A stretch of 64,000 bases of DNA, taken from JAICJC01 sp963757605. GTDB taxonomy: Bacteria; Actinomycetota; Thermoleophilia; Gaiellales; JAICJC01. The DNA lies in the NCBI GenBank assembly GCA_963757605.1, contig CAVWSF010000003.1, positions 496,001 through 560,000 of the forward strand. The letters run 5' to 3'. Below the pieces are notes generated by a model that saw nothing but the letters and a program-made list of their open reading frames with translations, did no database searches and had not been told where the DNA came from. A program made the translations under genes and the position numbers. Positions 34,781 to 44,661 of the stretch are shown one piece after another; within the stretch, counting starts at the first letter, position 1, and the number at the start of each line of letters is the position of its first letter.

Positions 34781-35739
34781 CGGCCCGCTCCCAGGAGGTG
34801 GCACGCCGCCCGGTGGGCCGGGCCGGCGTCGACCAGCGCCGGCACGACCTCCGGGCACGGCTCGAAGGCGTGCGCACAGCGGGGATGGAAGGGGCAGCCC
34901 GGCGGGATGACGCCGGCCGGCGGCGCGCCGGCGATGGTCGCAAACGGCGTCTTGGGCGGGGCCTCCGCACCACCACGCACCGTCTCGAGGAGCGCCTGCG
35001 TGTAGGGGTGCGACGGCGAACCGAAGACCTCGCCGGCCGGGCCCTGCTCGACGATCCGCCCGCCGTACATGACCGCCACCGTGTCGGCGACCTCGGCAAC
35101 GACGCCCATGTCGTGGGTGATCCACAGGAACGTGACGCCGTGGTCGGCCTGGAGCGCGGCGGCCAGCGCCAGGATCTCGGCCTGGACCGTCACGTCAAGG
35201 GCCGTCGTCGGCTCGTCGGCGATCAGGAGGCGCGAGCGAAGCGCGAGCGCCATCGCGATCATCACCCGCTGGCGCATGCCGCCGGAGAGCTCGTGCGGGT
35301 ACCTCCGGGCGACCTCGGCCGCGCGCTGGATCCCGACCTGGCCGAGCAGCTCGACGGCCTGGCGGCGGGCCTCGCCGCGGCGGACGCCGTCGCGCGTCTC
35401 GAACACCTCGGCGACCTGGAGCCCGGCGGGGAGCACGGGGTTGAGCGCGGCCATCGAGTCCTGCGCCAGGTAGCCGACCAGCCGCCCGCGGGCCCGGCGC
35501 AGGTCGGCGCCCCGCAGGCCGGTGACGTCGACGCCGTCCACCCGCACCGCCCCAGCGGCGATCTCGCCGCCCGGCGGAAGCAGGCGCGCGACGGCCAGCG
35601 CCAGCGATGTCTTGCCCGACCCCGACTCGCCCACGATCGCCATCGTGCGGCCCTCCTCGACCGCGAGCGAGGCCTCGGTCACGGCCTGGAAGTCGCCGTA
35701 GCGCACCGAGACGCCCGAAACCTCGAGGAGCGCGCTCAT
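34777..35739 (-). CDS. Dipeptide-type ABC importer ATPase, DppD class (third importer)
   Basis: A 320-residue ATPase with Walker A GESGSGKTS, Q-loop GYLAQDSMAALNP (Phe of VFQ replaced by Ala-Gln context), signature LSGGMRQRVMIAMAL, Walker B LLIADEPTTALD and WITHDMGVV. C-terminal GCPFHPRCAHAFEPC keeps the Cys motif. The ATG at 35,739 overlaps the permease stop by four bases. Confidence 0.94.
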
Positions 35740-36659
35740 CCGGACTCCTCCACCCGCGCCCGCGGGTCGACCAGCACGCGCACCACGTCGGCGACCAGGT
35801 TGAACGCGACCACGACGACCGCAGCGATGATGACGGTGCCCATGAGCAGCGGCCGGTCGAGTTCGTTGTAGGCCTGCTCCTGGAGCTCGCCGATCCCCGG
35901 CCAGGCGAAGACGGACTCGACGAAGACGACGCCCGACAGGTAGATCGCCACGTCGAGGCCGGCCAGCGTGATGACCGGCGAGAGGCAGTTTCGCAGCACG
36001 TGCCGGCGCAGGATCACCCGGCGCGGAAGGCCCTTCGCGACCGCGGTTCGCATGTAGGGCGATGAGAGCGCCGTGCGGGTCGACTCCGAGACGACGGCGG
36101 CGTAGTACGGCACGCCGAAGAGGCCGAGCGTCATTGCGGGCAGGATCAGCTCCTCGGGGCTCGTCCCGCCGCCGAGCGGCAGGAGGTCGAGCCGGTAGGC
36201 GAAGACGACGAGCAGCAGGAACCCGAGCGAGTAGGTCGGGATCGAGAGCAGGACGACGTTCGCGGCGGCGAGCCCGCGGCTGCGCCGGCGGCGAAGGCCG
36301 TCCCAGAGCCCGAGGCCGCCGCCCAGGATCACCTCCACCATGAGGCCGCCGAGGGCGAGCACGGCGGTCGCTGGCAGACGCTCCATGATGAGGTCGATCA
36401 CCGGCCGGCGGCGGATGTAGGACACGCCCAGGTCGCCCTGGGCGACGTCGGAGACGTACGTGACGAGCTGCGAGCCGATCGGGTCGTCGAGATGCAGGTT
36501 GGCGCGGACGGTGGCGAGCACCTCCGGAGACGCCCGCGGGCCGGCGATGCGGCGGGCGGGGTCGCCCGGCAGCGAGAACTGCAGGACGAACGTGAGCAGG
36601 ACGACGCCCACGATCGTGACGACGCCGAGCCCGGCCCGGACGATCAGATATCGAGCCAT
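35736..36659 (-). CDS. Dipeptide-type ABC importer permease, DppB class (third importer)
   Basis: A 307-residue permease. The first helix GLGVVTIVGVVLLTFVLQFS is followed by LPGDPARRIAGPRA, the class motif. The coupling loop is RTAVAKGLPRRVILRRHVLRN, and the end has FVESVFAWPGIGELQEQAYN and LVDPRARV. ATG 36,659 lies 16 bases inside the end of the DppC-class gene, which is transcribed first. Confidence 0.94.
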   Translation of the reverse strand: MARYLIVRAGLGVVTIVGVVLLTFVLQFSLPGDPARRIAGPRASPEVLATVRANLHLDDPIGSQLVTYVSDVAQGDLGVSYIRRRPVIDLIMERLPATAVLALGGLMVEVILGGGLGLWDGLRRRRSRGLAAANVVLLSIPTYSLGFLLLVVFAYRLDLLPLGGGTSPEELILPAMTLGLFGVPYYAAVVSESTRTALSSPYMRTAVAKGLPRRVILRRHVLRNCLSPVITLAGLDVAIYLSGVVFVESVFAWPGIGELQEQAYNELDRPLLMGTVIIAAVVVVAFNLVADVVRVLVDPRARVEESG

Positions 36660-37537
36660 GACCTCTGGAGCGACACGGCGCCGCGCCGCGACAGGCTCTC
36701 GCCGATCAGGACGAACCCGAACACGGTGAAGACGACGCACAGGAGCGGCACGATCAGGAGGTGCGGCGCGTAGTCGATCGCGCCCTGGCCCTCGGCGAGC
36801 ATGTTCCCCCACTCGGGCCGCGGCGGCTGGATGCCGGCGCCGAGGTAGGAGAGGCCCGACCCGATGGCGACCACCGCGGCGCCGTTGAACGCCGCGAGCG
36901 TCGCGATCAGCGACGCAAGGTTGGGCAGGATGTGCCGCCGGATCACCGTGCGCCCGGGCGCGCCCATCGCGACGGACGCCTCCACGAACGTCCGCCGCCT
37001 GAGCGCCAGCGTCTCGCCGAACACCACCCGCGCCGTCCATGCCCAGTAGAGGGCGGTGACGACGGTGGCGATGCCGAGGACGCCCGTGCCGAGCACGCTG
37101 GCGAGCGCGAGGCCGGAGATGACGGTGGGCACGGCCAGGAAGACGTCGGTGATGCGCATGAGCAGCTGCTCCACCCAGCCGCGGTAGAAGCCGGCGACGA
37201 GGCCGACCACGACGCCCAGTCCGACCGAGGTGATGTTCGAGATGAACGCGATCGCGAGGCTCGCCCGGGCCCCGTAGGCGATCCGGGCCAGCATGTCGCG
37301 CCCCAGCGAGTCGGTCCCCAGGAGGTGGCCCGGGGAGCCCACGCCGAGCGGCAGCCCCTCGCGGGTCAGCCCGTCGACAGGCGTCGCGTAGGGATCGCCG
37401 AAGAGCGGCGCGAGGAGGGCGAGCAGCAGAGCGCCGGCGAGGATGGCGACTCCGGCGATGAACGTCCTCCGCGGCCACGTGGCCGCCGCGGCCCTACGTT
37501 GCGACCCAGAGGCGGTCGTAGTAAGCGCCGTAGACAC
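36644..37537 (-). CDS. Dipeptide-type ABC importer permease, DppC class (third importer)
   Basis: A 297-residue permease with GHLLGTDSLGRDMLARIAYG after helix 1, coupling loop EASVAMGAPGRTVIRRHILPN and LSYLGAGIQPPRPEWGNML near the end. The order binding protein-C-B-D-F differs from the B-C-D-F order of the other importers here. GTG 37,537 would make a 44-base overlap with the binding protein gene; I see no better internal start. Confidence 0.92.
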   Translation of the reverse strand: MSTALTTTASGSQRRAAAATWPRRTFIAGVAILAGALLLALLAPLFGDPYATPVDGLTREGLPLGVGSPGHLLGTDSLGRDMLARIAYGARASLAIAFISNITSVGLGVVVGLVAGFYRGWVEQLLMRITDVFLAVPTVISGLALASVLGTGVLGIATVVTALYWAWTARVVFGETLALRRRTFVEASVAMGAPGRTVIRRHILPNLASLIATLAAFNGAAVVAIGSGLSYLGAGIQPPRPEWGNMLAEGQGAIDYAPHLLIVPLLCVVFTVFGFVLIGESLSRRGAVSLQRSWLDI

Positions 37538-39161
37538 CGGAGTAGTGGAAATTCCTGAGGCGGTCGGGGTTGCGGGCCATGATCCAGTTCACGTTCTCGC
37601 AGAACACACCGGCCGCGTCGTCCCCCACCTTCTGCTCGACCTGCGCCAGGAGCGCATTTCGCGCGTTCGGGTCGTTCGTCGCGCGGGCCTCGGTGGTGAG
37701 CCGGTCGACGTCGGCGTTCGAGTAGTGGGTGTAGTTGGACGACCCGCCGGTCTCCCAGTACTGGCTGATCACGTCGATCGCCGTCGGGTAGATCGCGTAG
37801 TAGGTCGAGACCCACGAGTCGCACTTGTCCTTGATGCTGAGATCGTTGATGGTGGCATAGGAGACCTGCTTCAGGGTGACGTCGACGCCGATCTCCTTCC
37901 ACTGCTGCTGGAGCACCTGGCCCACCTGGGGCTCGGGGCTGTCGCTGACCCAGAGGGTGAACGCGAGCTGGGGCGAGCCGGCCTCGGAGAGCAGGCTGCG
38001 GGCCTTGTCGAGGTCGAGGGTGTAGGGCTGGAAGGTGCGCTTGCCGCCGAGGATGTCCTTCGGGAACGGGGCGCCCCAGGCGACGGCCTCGCCGCCGGTC
38101 ACCCGCTCGAGCTGGTCGCGGTCGGTGGCCCAGTTGAGCGCCTGACGGACGCGGAGGTCGCGGAAGGCCTCCACCCGCGGGTGCAGGTTGATCCAGCGCG
38201 ACGACAGGAGCGGCTGCTCGAACCGATACTTCTGGAGCCGGTCGGACGCGCGCGTCTCGGCCAGGCTCTGGGCGTTCAGGCCGTAGCCCATGAGATCCAC
38301 CTCGCCGCGCTGCATCATGAGCAGCTGCACGCTCTGGTCGATGCCCCACCGGAACTCGACCTCGTCGAGGTAGGGGAGCCCCTTCCAGTAGTAGTCGGCG
38401 AACCGCGTGAACACGTAGCGCTGGCCCTGCGAGTCGTACGTCCCGACCTTGAAGGGACCGTTCCCGACCGGCGTGTCCGCGAAGTTGGCGCCGAGCCGGT
38501 CGACCTCCTCCTTGGGCACGGGCGCCATGAAGGGCTGCGTGAGCGCGTAGACGAAGGTGATGTCGGCCTGGACGAGCGTCACCCGCAGGGTGTGGTCGTC
38601 CACGACCTCGACGCCCTCGAGCTCCTGCGCCTGGCGGTGGTAGAGCTCCTTCGCGCCCTTGATCGTGTAGATGTAGCTGGCAGCCCAGGACTGGGTCTTG
38701 GGGTCGAGCACCCGCTCCCAGGCGTACTTGTAGTCGGCCGCGACGACCGCGCGGCCGTTGTGGAACTTGACGTCGGGTCGCAGCGGAATCGTGTAGACGG
38801 TGCCGTCGGAGGACACCTTCGGCATCGCGGCGGCGGCGTTCGGCCGCGGCGAGTTGTCGAGGTCGTAGGAGTAGAGCGGCGAGTAGAGGACCTCGCAGAT
38901 CGCCTCCCAGCCGGTGCTCGTGTAGGCGATGGCCGGGTCGTAGCCGTTGCCCTCGACGTCGAAGGCGTTCACGACGCGCCCGCCGCGGACGCCTCCGCCC
39001 GCCGGCGGCCCGGGCACCGCGCCCGACACGGCCGGCCCGCCGCCCGACGACGCGGGCGGCAGCTTCGACGAGCTGCCGCCGCAGGCGGCCAGGTAGGCGG
39101 AGAGCCCACCCGCGGCTGCGCCCTGCAGGAGCGTCCGGCGGGTGACGCGGGGGACGGGCAC
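37494..39161 (-). CDS. Extracellular solute-binding protein (SBP family 5), Tat-type lipoprotein
   Basis: A 555-residue binding protein. GTG 39,161 gives VPVPRVTRRTLLQGAAAGGL with a twin-Arg and lipobox LAAC, so it is probably exported folded by Tat and lipidated. The core has GYDPAIAYTSTGWEAICEVL, YTIPLRPDVKFHNGRAVVAA, VGNGPFKVGTYD and RQALNWATDRDQLERVTGG. It is first in the third importer operon, 55 bases from the divergent MocR-like fusion gene, which may regulate it. Confidence 0.92.
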   Translation of the reverse strand: MPVPRVTRRTLLQGAAAGGLSAYLAACGGSSSKLPPASSGGGPAVSGAVPGPPAGGGVRGGRVVNAFDVEGNGYDPAIAYTSTGWEAICEVLYSPLYSYDLDNSPRPNAAAAMPKVSSDGTVYTIPLRPDVKFHNGRAVVAADYKYAWERVLDPKTQSWAASYIYTIKGAKELYHRQAQELEGVEVVDDHTLRVTLVQADITFVYALTQPFMAPVPKEEVDRLGANFADTPVGNGPFKVGTYDSQGQRYVFTRFADYYWKGLPYLDEVEFRWGIDQSVQLLMMQRGEVDLMGYGLNAQSLAETRASDRLQKYRFEQPLLSSRWINLHPRVEAFRDLRVRQALNWATDRDQLERVTGGEAVAWGAPFPKDILGGKRTFQPYTLDLDKARSLLSEAGSPQLAFTLWVSDSPEPQVGQVLQQQWKEIGVDVTLKQVSYATINDLSIKDKCDSWVSTYYAIYPTAIDVISQYWETGGSSNYTHYSNADVDRLTTEARATNDPNARNALLAQVEQKVGDDAAGVFCENVNWIMARNPDRLRNFHYSGVYGAYYDRLWVAT

Positions 39162-39216
39162 GGTTGCGAGATGGTACAAACGGCGCCGCCGGGGGTTAAG
39201 TGCCAAAATCACACCC

Positions 39217-41991
39217 ATGGGGAGGACCAGAGGCCCGGCCGAGCTACTGGTGCCGATCGACCGCTCGGAATCGGCCACCCTGCGCGACCAGATCGCCGCC
39301 GGCCTGCGCGATGCCATCGCTGCCGGACGACTCGGTCCCGGGGTGCGGCTTCCGGCGACACGGGCGCTTGCGGGCTCGCTCGGCGTCTCGCGCGGGGTGG
39401 TGGTCGAGGCCTACCGCGACCTGCACCAGCAGGGCCACATCGTCGTCCGCTCGCGCGCGCTCCCGCGGGTGTCGGACCGGCTCGAGGCCAGCCCGCCCGC
39501 TCCCGTGCCGCCGGCGCCGGCGCCGCGCCTCGACCTCGGCGCGCGCGCCCCCGACCTGGCGCTCTTCCCGCGCCGTGCGTGGCTCGCGGCGATGGGAGCC
39601 GAGCTCGCGGCCGCACCCGACCGGGCCCTCGACTACGGCGACGGCCGCGGCCACGCCGGCCTCCGGCGAGCGCTCGCTGAGCACCTCGGCCGCGTCCGCG
39701 GGGTGGCCTGCGACGGCGACCGGATCGTCGTCTGCCACGGCGCCGCACAGGCTGTCGAGATCGCCTGCCGCGTGCTGGCGGGCGTGGGAGTGCAGGCGGC
39801 CGCGGTCGAGGATCCCTGCGACCCGGCGGTGCGCGCGGCGGCCGCGCGGGCCGGCCTCGCCGTCCGCCCGGTCGCGGTCGACGAGGAAGGCATCGTCGCC
39901 GGCCGTGTCCGGGCGGGGTCGACGGCGATCGTGACCCCGGGCCACCAGTTCCCGACCGGGGCGCTGCTGTCGGATCGCCGCCGCGCCGAGCTGCTCGAGC
40001 GCTCGGCCTTCGTGGTCGAGGACGACCGCGGCGGTGAGCTGCGCCACGACGGGAGGGCGGTCGCCGCGCTCCAGGCCGCCGCCGGCGAGCGCGTGCTCTC
40101 CATCGGGTCGGCATCGCTCGCGCTCGCTCCGGGCGTCCGCCTGGCCTGGCTCGTGCTGCCGGCCGAGCTCGTGGCCGCCGCGGCCGAGACGCGGCTCGTG
40201 CTGGACGGCGGCCCGGCCGTGCTCGACCAGCTCGCACTGGCCCGCATGCTCGAGACCGCGGCATTCGACCGCCACCTGCGCCGCGTCCGCGAGCGCTACC
40301 GGCGCCGCCGCGACGCGCTTCGAGCCGCGCTCGCCGAGGCACTTCCCGGCGCCACCGTTGGCGGCGAAGGCGCGGGCCTCCACGTCGTCGCGACGCTGCC
40401 CGAGCCGGTCGACCGGGCCGAGCTCCACGCCCGCGCAGCCGCCGACCGGGTGCGGGTGGGGCTGGTGGAGGACATGCTCGCCGAGCCGCCCCGGCGCGGA
40501 TCGGCTGTGCTCGTCGGCTACGGCCGCGTGCCGCGGGCGGCGGCCGTCCCCGCGGCCCGGGCGCTGGCACGTCTCATCGGACCGGCCGAGGACCGGCGCC
40601 GGCGCGGCCCGCGCCCGGAGGCCGCCCCGACGCCGCCCGCCGCACCCATCGCCGGCACGCCCGGCGACGCCGCCGCCGAGCTCGTCGTGATGACGCTCGA
40701 CGCCTACGAGGGCGACCCTGCCACCGTGCCCGCGCTGGCGGCGGTCGTCCGCGCGGCCGGGGCCGACGTCGTCTGCATCCAGAACGCGGGCGGCCTCGCC
40801 GGCCCGATCGCCGACGAGCTGGGATGGGCCGGCCGCGACACGACGCTCGACGTCGTTGCCCGCAGGCCGCTCGTGCGCCCCGCCGGGCAGCCGTACGTCG
40901 TGGTCGAGGTCGTGCCCGGCCGCTATGCCGCGGTGGCCAACGTCCACCTCTCGACGGCGCGGTACGGGCCGGCCCGCCTCATCGCAGGCGAGCCGTTCGC
41001 GGCCGTTGCGGCCGGCGAGCACGACCTGCGCGTCCCCGAGATCCAGGCGGTGGCCGCGACCATGCGCCGGCTCGGCCGCGACGGCGTCCCGGCCGTCATG
41101 GCCGGCATGCTGAACGCGCCGTGCTCCCCCGGCTGGCCCGTGGCCGACGCGCTGGCGGCCGCCGGGTTCGCCGACGCCTACTCGGGCCGAGCCCTGACGT
41201 GGCCGGTGCCCGGCTTCCCGGCCGACCCCGGCGAGGGCAGGGACCGGATCGACGCCGTCCTCGTCGGCGGCCCAATCGAGGTGGCCGCGGCGGTCATCGC
41301 GGGTGAGCCGGGCGGCGAGCACGTCGACATCCCGGTCTCGTCGTGGCCGACCGACCACCGCGCGGTGGTGGCGTCCCTGCGGCTCGTGCCGGGGACGATC
41401 CAGCCGTTCGCAGCTCCGGCGGCCCCGGCCGCGACGAGCGGCGGCGGGGTCGCGGCGCTCCTCGCCGGCAGCGCACCGGCCGGCGGGCGGATCGCGCTCG
41501 TGCGGGCCGGCGCACCGGCGGCCCGCCCCGTCGCCTGGCGGCCGGTCGCCGACGCCGAGGAGGGCGGCCGGATCGTCCTCTCGGCCCGCGGCGCCCGTCC
41601 CGGGCCGTACGAGATCGTGCTCACCGGCCCGCGCGGCGGGGTGCGCTCGCGGGCGCCGGTCTGGCTCGCCGCCGAGGGCGCGGCGCCGTCGATCCGGGTG
41701 CGCAGGCGGATCCGGTCGGGCCAGCCGGTCGCCGTGCGCTGGCGCGACGGCACCGCGAACCGGTGGGACTGGGTGGGGCTCTTCGCCGCCGGCGCCGACC
41801 TCACGTCCCCGCCCCTCCAGCAGCGGCTCACCGGCGCCGTCCCCGTCGGCGAGGTCGCATTCCCGCCGCTTTCGGCGGGCGAGTACGTCGCCGCGCTCAT
41901 GCTCGACGACACCACCGACGCTCTGGCGCTCGCACCGTTCACCGTGGTGGACCGTTCCACGAGGCCCGTTCTGGACCTTTCCCGCCGCTGA
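39217..41991 (+). CDS. MocR-like regulator with lost PLP lysine, fused to a degenerate EEP domain and a C-terminal beta domain
   Basis: A 924-residue fusion. Residues 15-95 are a GntR winged helix (LPATRALAGSLGVSRGVVVEA). Residues 105-455 follow the aminotransferase fold of MocR/GabR regulators (TPGHQFPTGALLSD), but the PLP lysine position in the GTFSK-like segment reads IGSASLALAPG, with Leu301 instead of Lys, and the DDYD-like loop reads EDDRGG (Tyr to Arg). Residues about 488-720 look like an endonuclease/exonuclease/phosphatase domain: NVHLS and WPTDHRAVVA (713-714) remain, but the catalytic Glu is Asn523 and the GDFN motif is GMLN (Met631). Residues 725-924 are beta-rich and may be Ig-like. 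Upstream lies the third importer, divergently transcribed, and the PHP gene follows 23 bases on. MocR proteins usually act on adjacent divergent genes. Confidence 0.8.
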   Translation: MGRTRGPAELLVPIDRSESATLRDQIAAGLRDAIAAGRLGPGVRLPATRALAGSLGVSRGVVVEAYRDLHQQGHIVVRSRALPRVSDRLEASPPAPVPPAPAPRLDLGARAPDLALFPRRAWLAAMGAELAAAPDRALDYGDGRGHAGLRRALAEHLGRVRGVACDGDRIVVCHGAAQAVEIACRVLAGVGVQAAAVEDPCDPAVRAAAARAGLAVRPVAVDEEGIVAGRVRAGSTAIVTPGHQFPTGALLSDRRRAELLERSAFVVEDDRGGELRHDGRAVAALQAAAGERVLSIGSASLALAPGVRLAWLVLPAELVAAAAETRLVLDGGPAVLDQLALARMLETAAFDRHLRRVRERYRRRRDALRAALAEALPGATVGGEGAGLHVVATLPEPVDRAELHARAAADRVRVGLVEDMLAEPPRRGSAVLVGYGRVPRAAAVPAARALARLIGPAEDRRRRGPRPEAAPTPPAAPIAGTPGDAAAELVVMTLDAYEGDPATVPALAAVVRAAGADVVCIQNAGGLAGPIADELGWAGRDTTLDVVARRPLVRPAGQPYVVVEVVPGRYAAVANVHLSTARYGPARLIAGEPFAAVAAGEHDLRVPEIQAVAATMRRLGRDGVPAVMAGMLNAPCSPGWPVADALAAAGFADAYSGRALTWPVPGFPADPGEGRDRIDAVLVGGPIEVAAAVIAGEPGGEHVDIPVSSWPTDHRAVVASLRLVPGTIQPFAAPAAPAATSGGGVAALLAGSAPAGGRIALVRAGAPAARPVAWRPVADAEEGGRIVLSARGARPGPYEIVLTGPRGGVRSRAPVWLAAEGAAPSIRVRRRIRSGQPVAVRWRDGTANRWDWVGLFAAGADLTSPPLQQRLTGAVPVGEVAFPPLSAGEYVAALMLDDTTDALALAPFTVVDRSTRPVLDLSRR

Positions 41992-42014
41992 GCGCGCCGG
42001 TAGCGTCAGCGCCC

Positions 42015-42932
42015 GTGATCGCGCCGTTCAACCGCGACGGCGAGTGGCTGCGCTGCCAGCTTCACTCGCACACGACGAACTCCGACGGCGAGGCGACGCC
42101 GGACGGCCTGGTGGAGCACTACGCCCGCGCGGGCTTCGACGTGCTCGCGATCACCGACCACTGGCACATCACCACCGCTGCCCACGACGACCTGCTCCTG
42201 CTCCCGTCGAGCGAGCTCTCGGCCAAGCTCGAGGGCCGCGGCGACTTCGACGCCGACGTGCTCGCCTACGGGATCGACGTCCTGCCCGAGCCGCGCGAGG
42301 AGTTCCCGTCGATCGCCGCCGCCGCCGAGTGGATCGTCGCGCAGGGCGGGGTCGCCTACCTCGCGCACCCCTACTGGAGCGGCCTTCGCGCCGAGGACTA
42401 CCTGGCCGCCCCGGCCCTGTCCGGCATCGAGGTGATGAACGCCGGCTCCGAGCTCCTCCAGGGGAACGGGCTCTCGGCCGTCCACTGGGACGACATCCTG
42501 CATCTGGGCGGGACGTGCCTCGGGATCGCGACCGACGACTCCCACTACCCGGGCCAGGACAGCCGGCTCGCGTGGACGGTGGTGGCGGCCCCGGAGCGCT
42601 CGCGCGAGGCGGTGCTGGCGGCGCTCCGCGACGGCGACTTCTACGCCACGTCGGGCGCGGCGATCCTGGGCATCGAGGTCGACGCCGGCGGCGTGGAGGT
42701 GCGCTGCGACCCGGCCCGGTCGATCACCGTCCGCTCGGGCCCGTGGGACGGCTGCCGGGTGGACGCCGGCCGGTACGCGATGAACTGGCGCGGTCGCGTG
42801 CTCGACCGCCGCCACGACGGCGCCATCACCCGGGCCAGGTTCGAGCCGCCCGAGTACTGGAAGTGGGGCCGGGTCGAGGTGGTGTCCGCCGAGGGCACGC
42901 AGGCCTGGTCGAACCCCTTCGCCATCGGCTAG
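42015..42932 (+). CDS. PHP-domain metal-dependent phosphoesterase
   Basis: A 305-residue cytoplasmic protein with the PHP metal motifs: LHSHTTNSDGEATPDGLVEH, LAITDHWH, a later SSELSAKLEG, YLAHPYW and ATDDSHY. PHP proteins hydrolyse phosphoesters (histidinol phosphate, nucleotides, or polymerase proofreading). The C-terminal 90 residues (VTVRSGPWDGCRVDAG, RARFEPPEYWKWGRVEVV) resemble the extra beta domain of stand-alone PHP proteins. GTG 42,015 is 23 bases after the fusion gene, whose own EEP domain is also a phosphoesterase relative. Confidence 0.85.
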   Translation: MIAPFNRDGEWLRCQLHSHTTNSDGEATPDGLVEHYARAGFDVLAITDHWHITTAAHDDLLLLPSSELSAKLEGRGDFDADVLAYGIDVLPEPREEFPSIAAAAEWIVAQGGVAYLAHPYWSGLRAEDYLAAPALSGIEVMNAGSELLQGNGLSAVHWDDILHLGGTCLGIATDDSHYPGQDSRLAWTVVAAPERSREAVLAALRDGDFYATSGAAILGIEVDAGGVEVRCDPARSITVRSGPWDGCRVDAGRYAMNWRGRVLDRRHDGAITRARFEPPEYWKWGRVEVVSAEGTQAWSNPFAIG

Positions 42933-42960
42933 ATCGTCGATCCCGCGATACCGTGCGGGC

Positions 42961-43866
42961 ATGGCACGGCAGGCGGACATCGCGCTTCGGATGCGGGGCG
43001 TCACGAAGCGCTTCGGGCCGATCACGGCCGTCGACGGGCTCGACCTTGACGTCCCGGCCGGGACGTGCGTCGGCCTCCTGGGCCCCAACGGCGCCGGCAA
43101 GTCGACAACGATGAAGATGCTGACGGCGCAGGCCATCGCCGACGACGGCGAGCTCGAGGTGCTGGGCTTCCGGCTCCCCCGCGAGTCGAAGCAGGCCCGC
43201 GCCGAGTGCGGCGTCGTCCCCCAGCTCGACAACCTCGACACGACGCTCACCGTCGAGCAGAACCTGCGCGTGTTCGCGTGGCTCTACCGGCTGGGCCGGC
43301 ACGAGCGCACCCCGTCGGTGGAGCGCGCGCTCCAGATCGCGAACCTGGGCGCCCGCCGCGACACCCGCGTCGACGAGCTGTCCGGCGGCATGCGCCGGCG
43401 GCTCCTGATCGCCCGGGCGCTCGTGCACCGGCCGCGCCTCGTGCTCCTCGACGAGCCCACGGTCGGGCTCGACCCGCAGGTGCGCCAGGAGCTTTGGGCG
43501 CTCATCGACAGCCTGCGCACCGAGGGCGTCTCGATCCTCATGTCGACGCACTACATCGAGGAGGCGGAGCGGCTCGCCGACACGGTCACGATCATGTCGG
43601 AGGGCAAGGCGGTCGTCACCGGCCGGCCGGCCGATCTGGTCGCCGCGCACGCCGGGCGCGAGGTGCTCGAGGTCTACGGGCCGCCCGCGCGGCTCGCCGA
43701 GGTGGAGCAGACCGCCGTCTCCGGCGGCCTGCGGACGCGGCGCACCGGGACGAGCGTGGCCGTCGTCGGCATCGAGGCCGCGAACGGGTTCGACCACGAG
43801 GGCGCCCGCCGCCCGGCGAACCTCGAGGACGTCTTCGTCCTCCTCACCGGCGAGGACATCGAGTGA
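42961..43866 (+). CDS. ABC transporter ATPase, ABC-2 exporter type (DrrA/NodI-like)
   Basis: A 301-residue ATPase with Walker A GPNGAGKST, Q-loop GVVPQLDNLDTTLTVEQNL, signature LSGGMRRRLLIARAL, Walker B LVLLDEPTVGLDP and switch His in MSTHYIEEAERL, all in the order of drug/polysaccharide exporters rather than importers. Its stop overlaps the start of the membrane partner by four bases. Confidence 0.92.
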   Translation: MARQADIALRMRGVTKRFGPITAVDGLDLDVPAGTCVGLLGPNGAGKSTTMKMLTAQAIADDGELEVLGFRLPRESKQARAECGVVPQLDNLDTTLTVEQNLRVFAWLYRLGRHERTPSVERALQIANLGARRDTRVDELSGGMRRRLLIARALVHRPRLVLLDEPTVGLDPQVRQELWALIDSLRTEGVSILMSTHYIEEAERLADTVTIMSEGKAVVTGRPADLVAAHAGREVLEVYGPPARLAEVEQTAVSGGLRTRRTGTSVAVVGIEAANGFDHEGARRPANLEDVFVLLTGEDIE

Positions 43867-44657
43867 CCGTCGGCACCGTCACGCGGCGCCTTCACCGGCT
43901 CGAGCGGCCGGCGCTGGCCGGCGTGCTCTATCGCGAGATGATCAACTTCTCGTCGTACTGGCGCTCGGCGACCTTCTCGTCAACGGTCGAGCCGACCATC
44001 TACCTGCTGGCATTCGGCTTCGGGTTCGGGTCGCTGGTCTCGAAGGTCGGCGGCTACGACTACGTCGAGTTCGTCGGCACCGGGACGGTCGCCACCGCCG
44101 TGCTCTTCTCGAGCGTCTTCCCGGGGATGTTCTCGACGTTCGTGAAGCACCGGTTCCAGCGCACCTACGACGCGATCCTGGCGGCGCCCGTCGACACCGA
44201 GGAGCTGGTGACGGCCGAGGCGCTCTGGATCGCGATCCGTGCCGGGGTGTACGGCTGCGCCCCGCTCCTGGTGGCGATCGCCTTCGGCCTCGACCCGCGC
44301 CCGCAGATGATCTTCATCCCCGCGATCGGCTTCGTGTCCGGCTACGGATGGGCCGCGTTCGGGATCACGGTTGCGGCAACGATGAAGTCGATCGACAACT
44401 TCAGCTACGTCATCAGCGCGGTCGTGACGCCGCTGTTCCTCGTGGCGGGCACGTTCTTCCCCATCTCGGGCCTGCCGGAGTGGGCCCAGCACCTGGCCCA
44501 GCTGAACCCGCTCTACCACACGGTCCAGCTCGTCCGGCACGCGGCGTTCGGATTCGACGCCGCGGCCGACCTGTGGAACGTCGCCGCGCTCCTGATCTTC
44601 GGCGTCGCCGCCTGGCGCGTGGCGATCTGGCGCATGTCGGCGCGGCTCATCCTCTAG
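43863..44657 (+). CDS. ABC-2 type exporter permease (NodJ/DrrB-like)
   Basis: A 264-residue membrane protein with six hydrophobic helices: YLLAFGFGFGSLVSKVGGYD, GTVATAVLFSSVFPGMFS, and LFLVAGTFFPISGLPEWAQH preceding NPLYHTVQLVRHAAFG, which is the classic ABC-2 signature. It would form a homodimer with the ATPase to export a lipid, drug or polysaccharide. GTG 43,863 overlaps the ATPase stop. Cargo unknown. Confidence 0.9.
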   Translation: MTVGTVTRRLHRLERPALAGVLYREMINFSSYWRSATFSSTVEPTIYLLAFGFGFGSLVSKVGGYDYVEFVGTGTVATAVLFSSVFPGMFSTFVKHRFQRTYDAILAAPVDTEELVTAEALWIAIRAGVYGCAPLLVAIAFGLDPRPQMIFIPAIGFVSGYGWAAFGITVAATMKSIDNFSYVISAVVTPLFLVAGTFFPISGLPEWAQHLAQLNPLYHTVQLVRHAAFGFDAAADLWNVAALLIFGVAAWRVAIWRMSARLIL

Positions 44658-44661
44658 TGAT

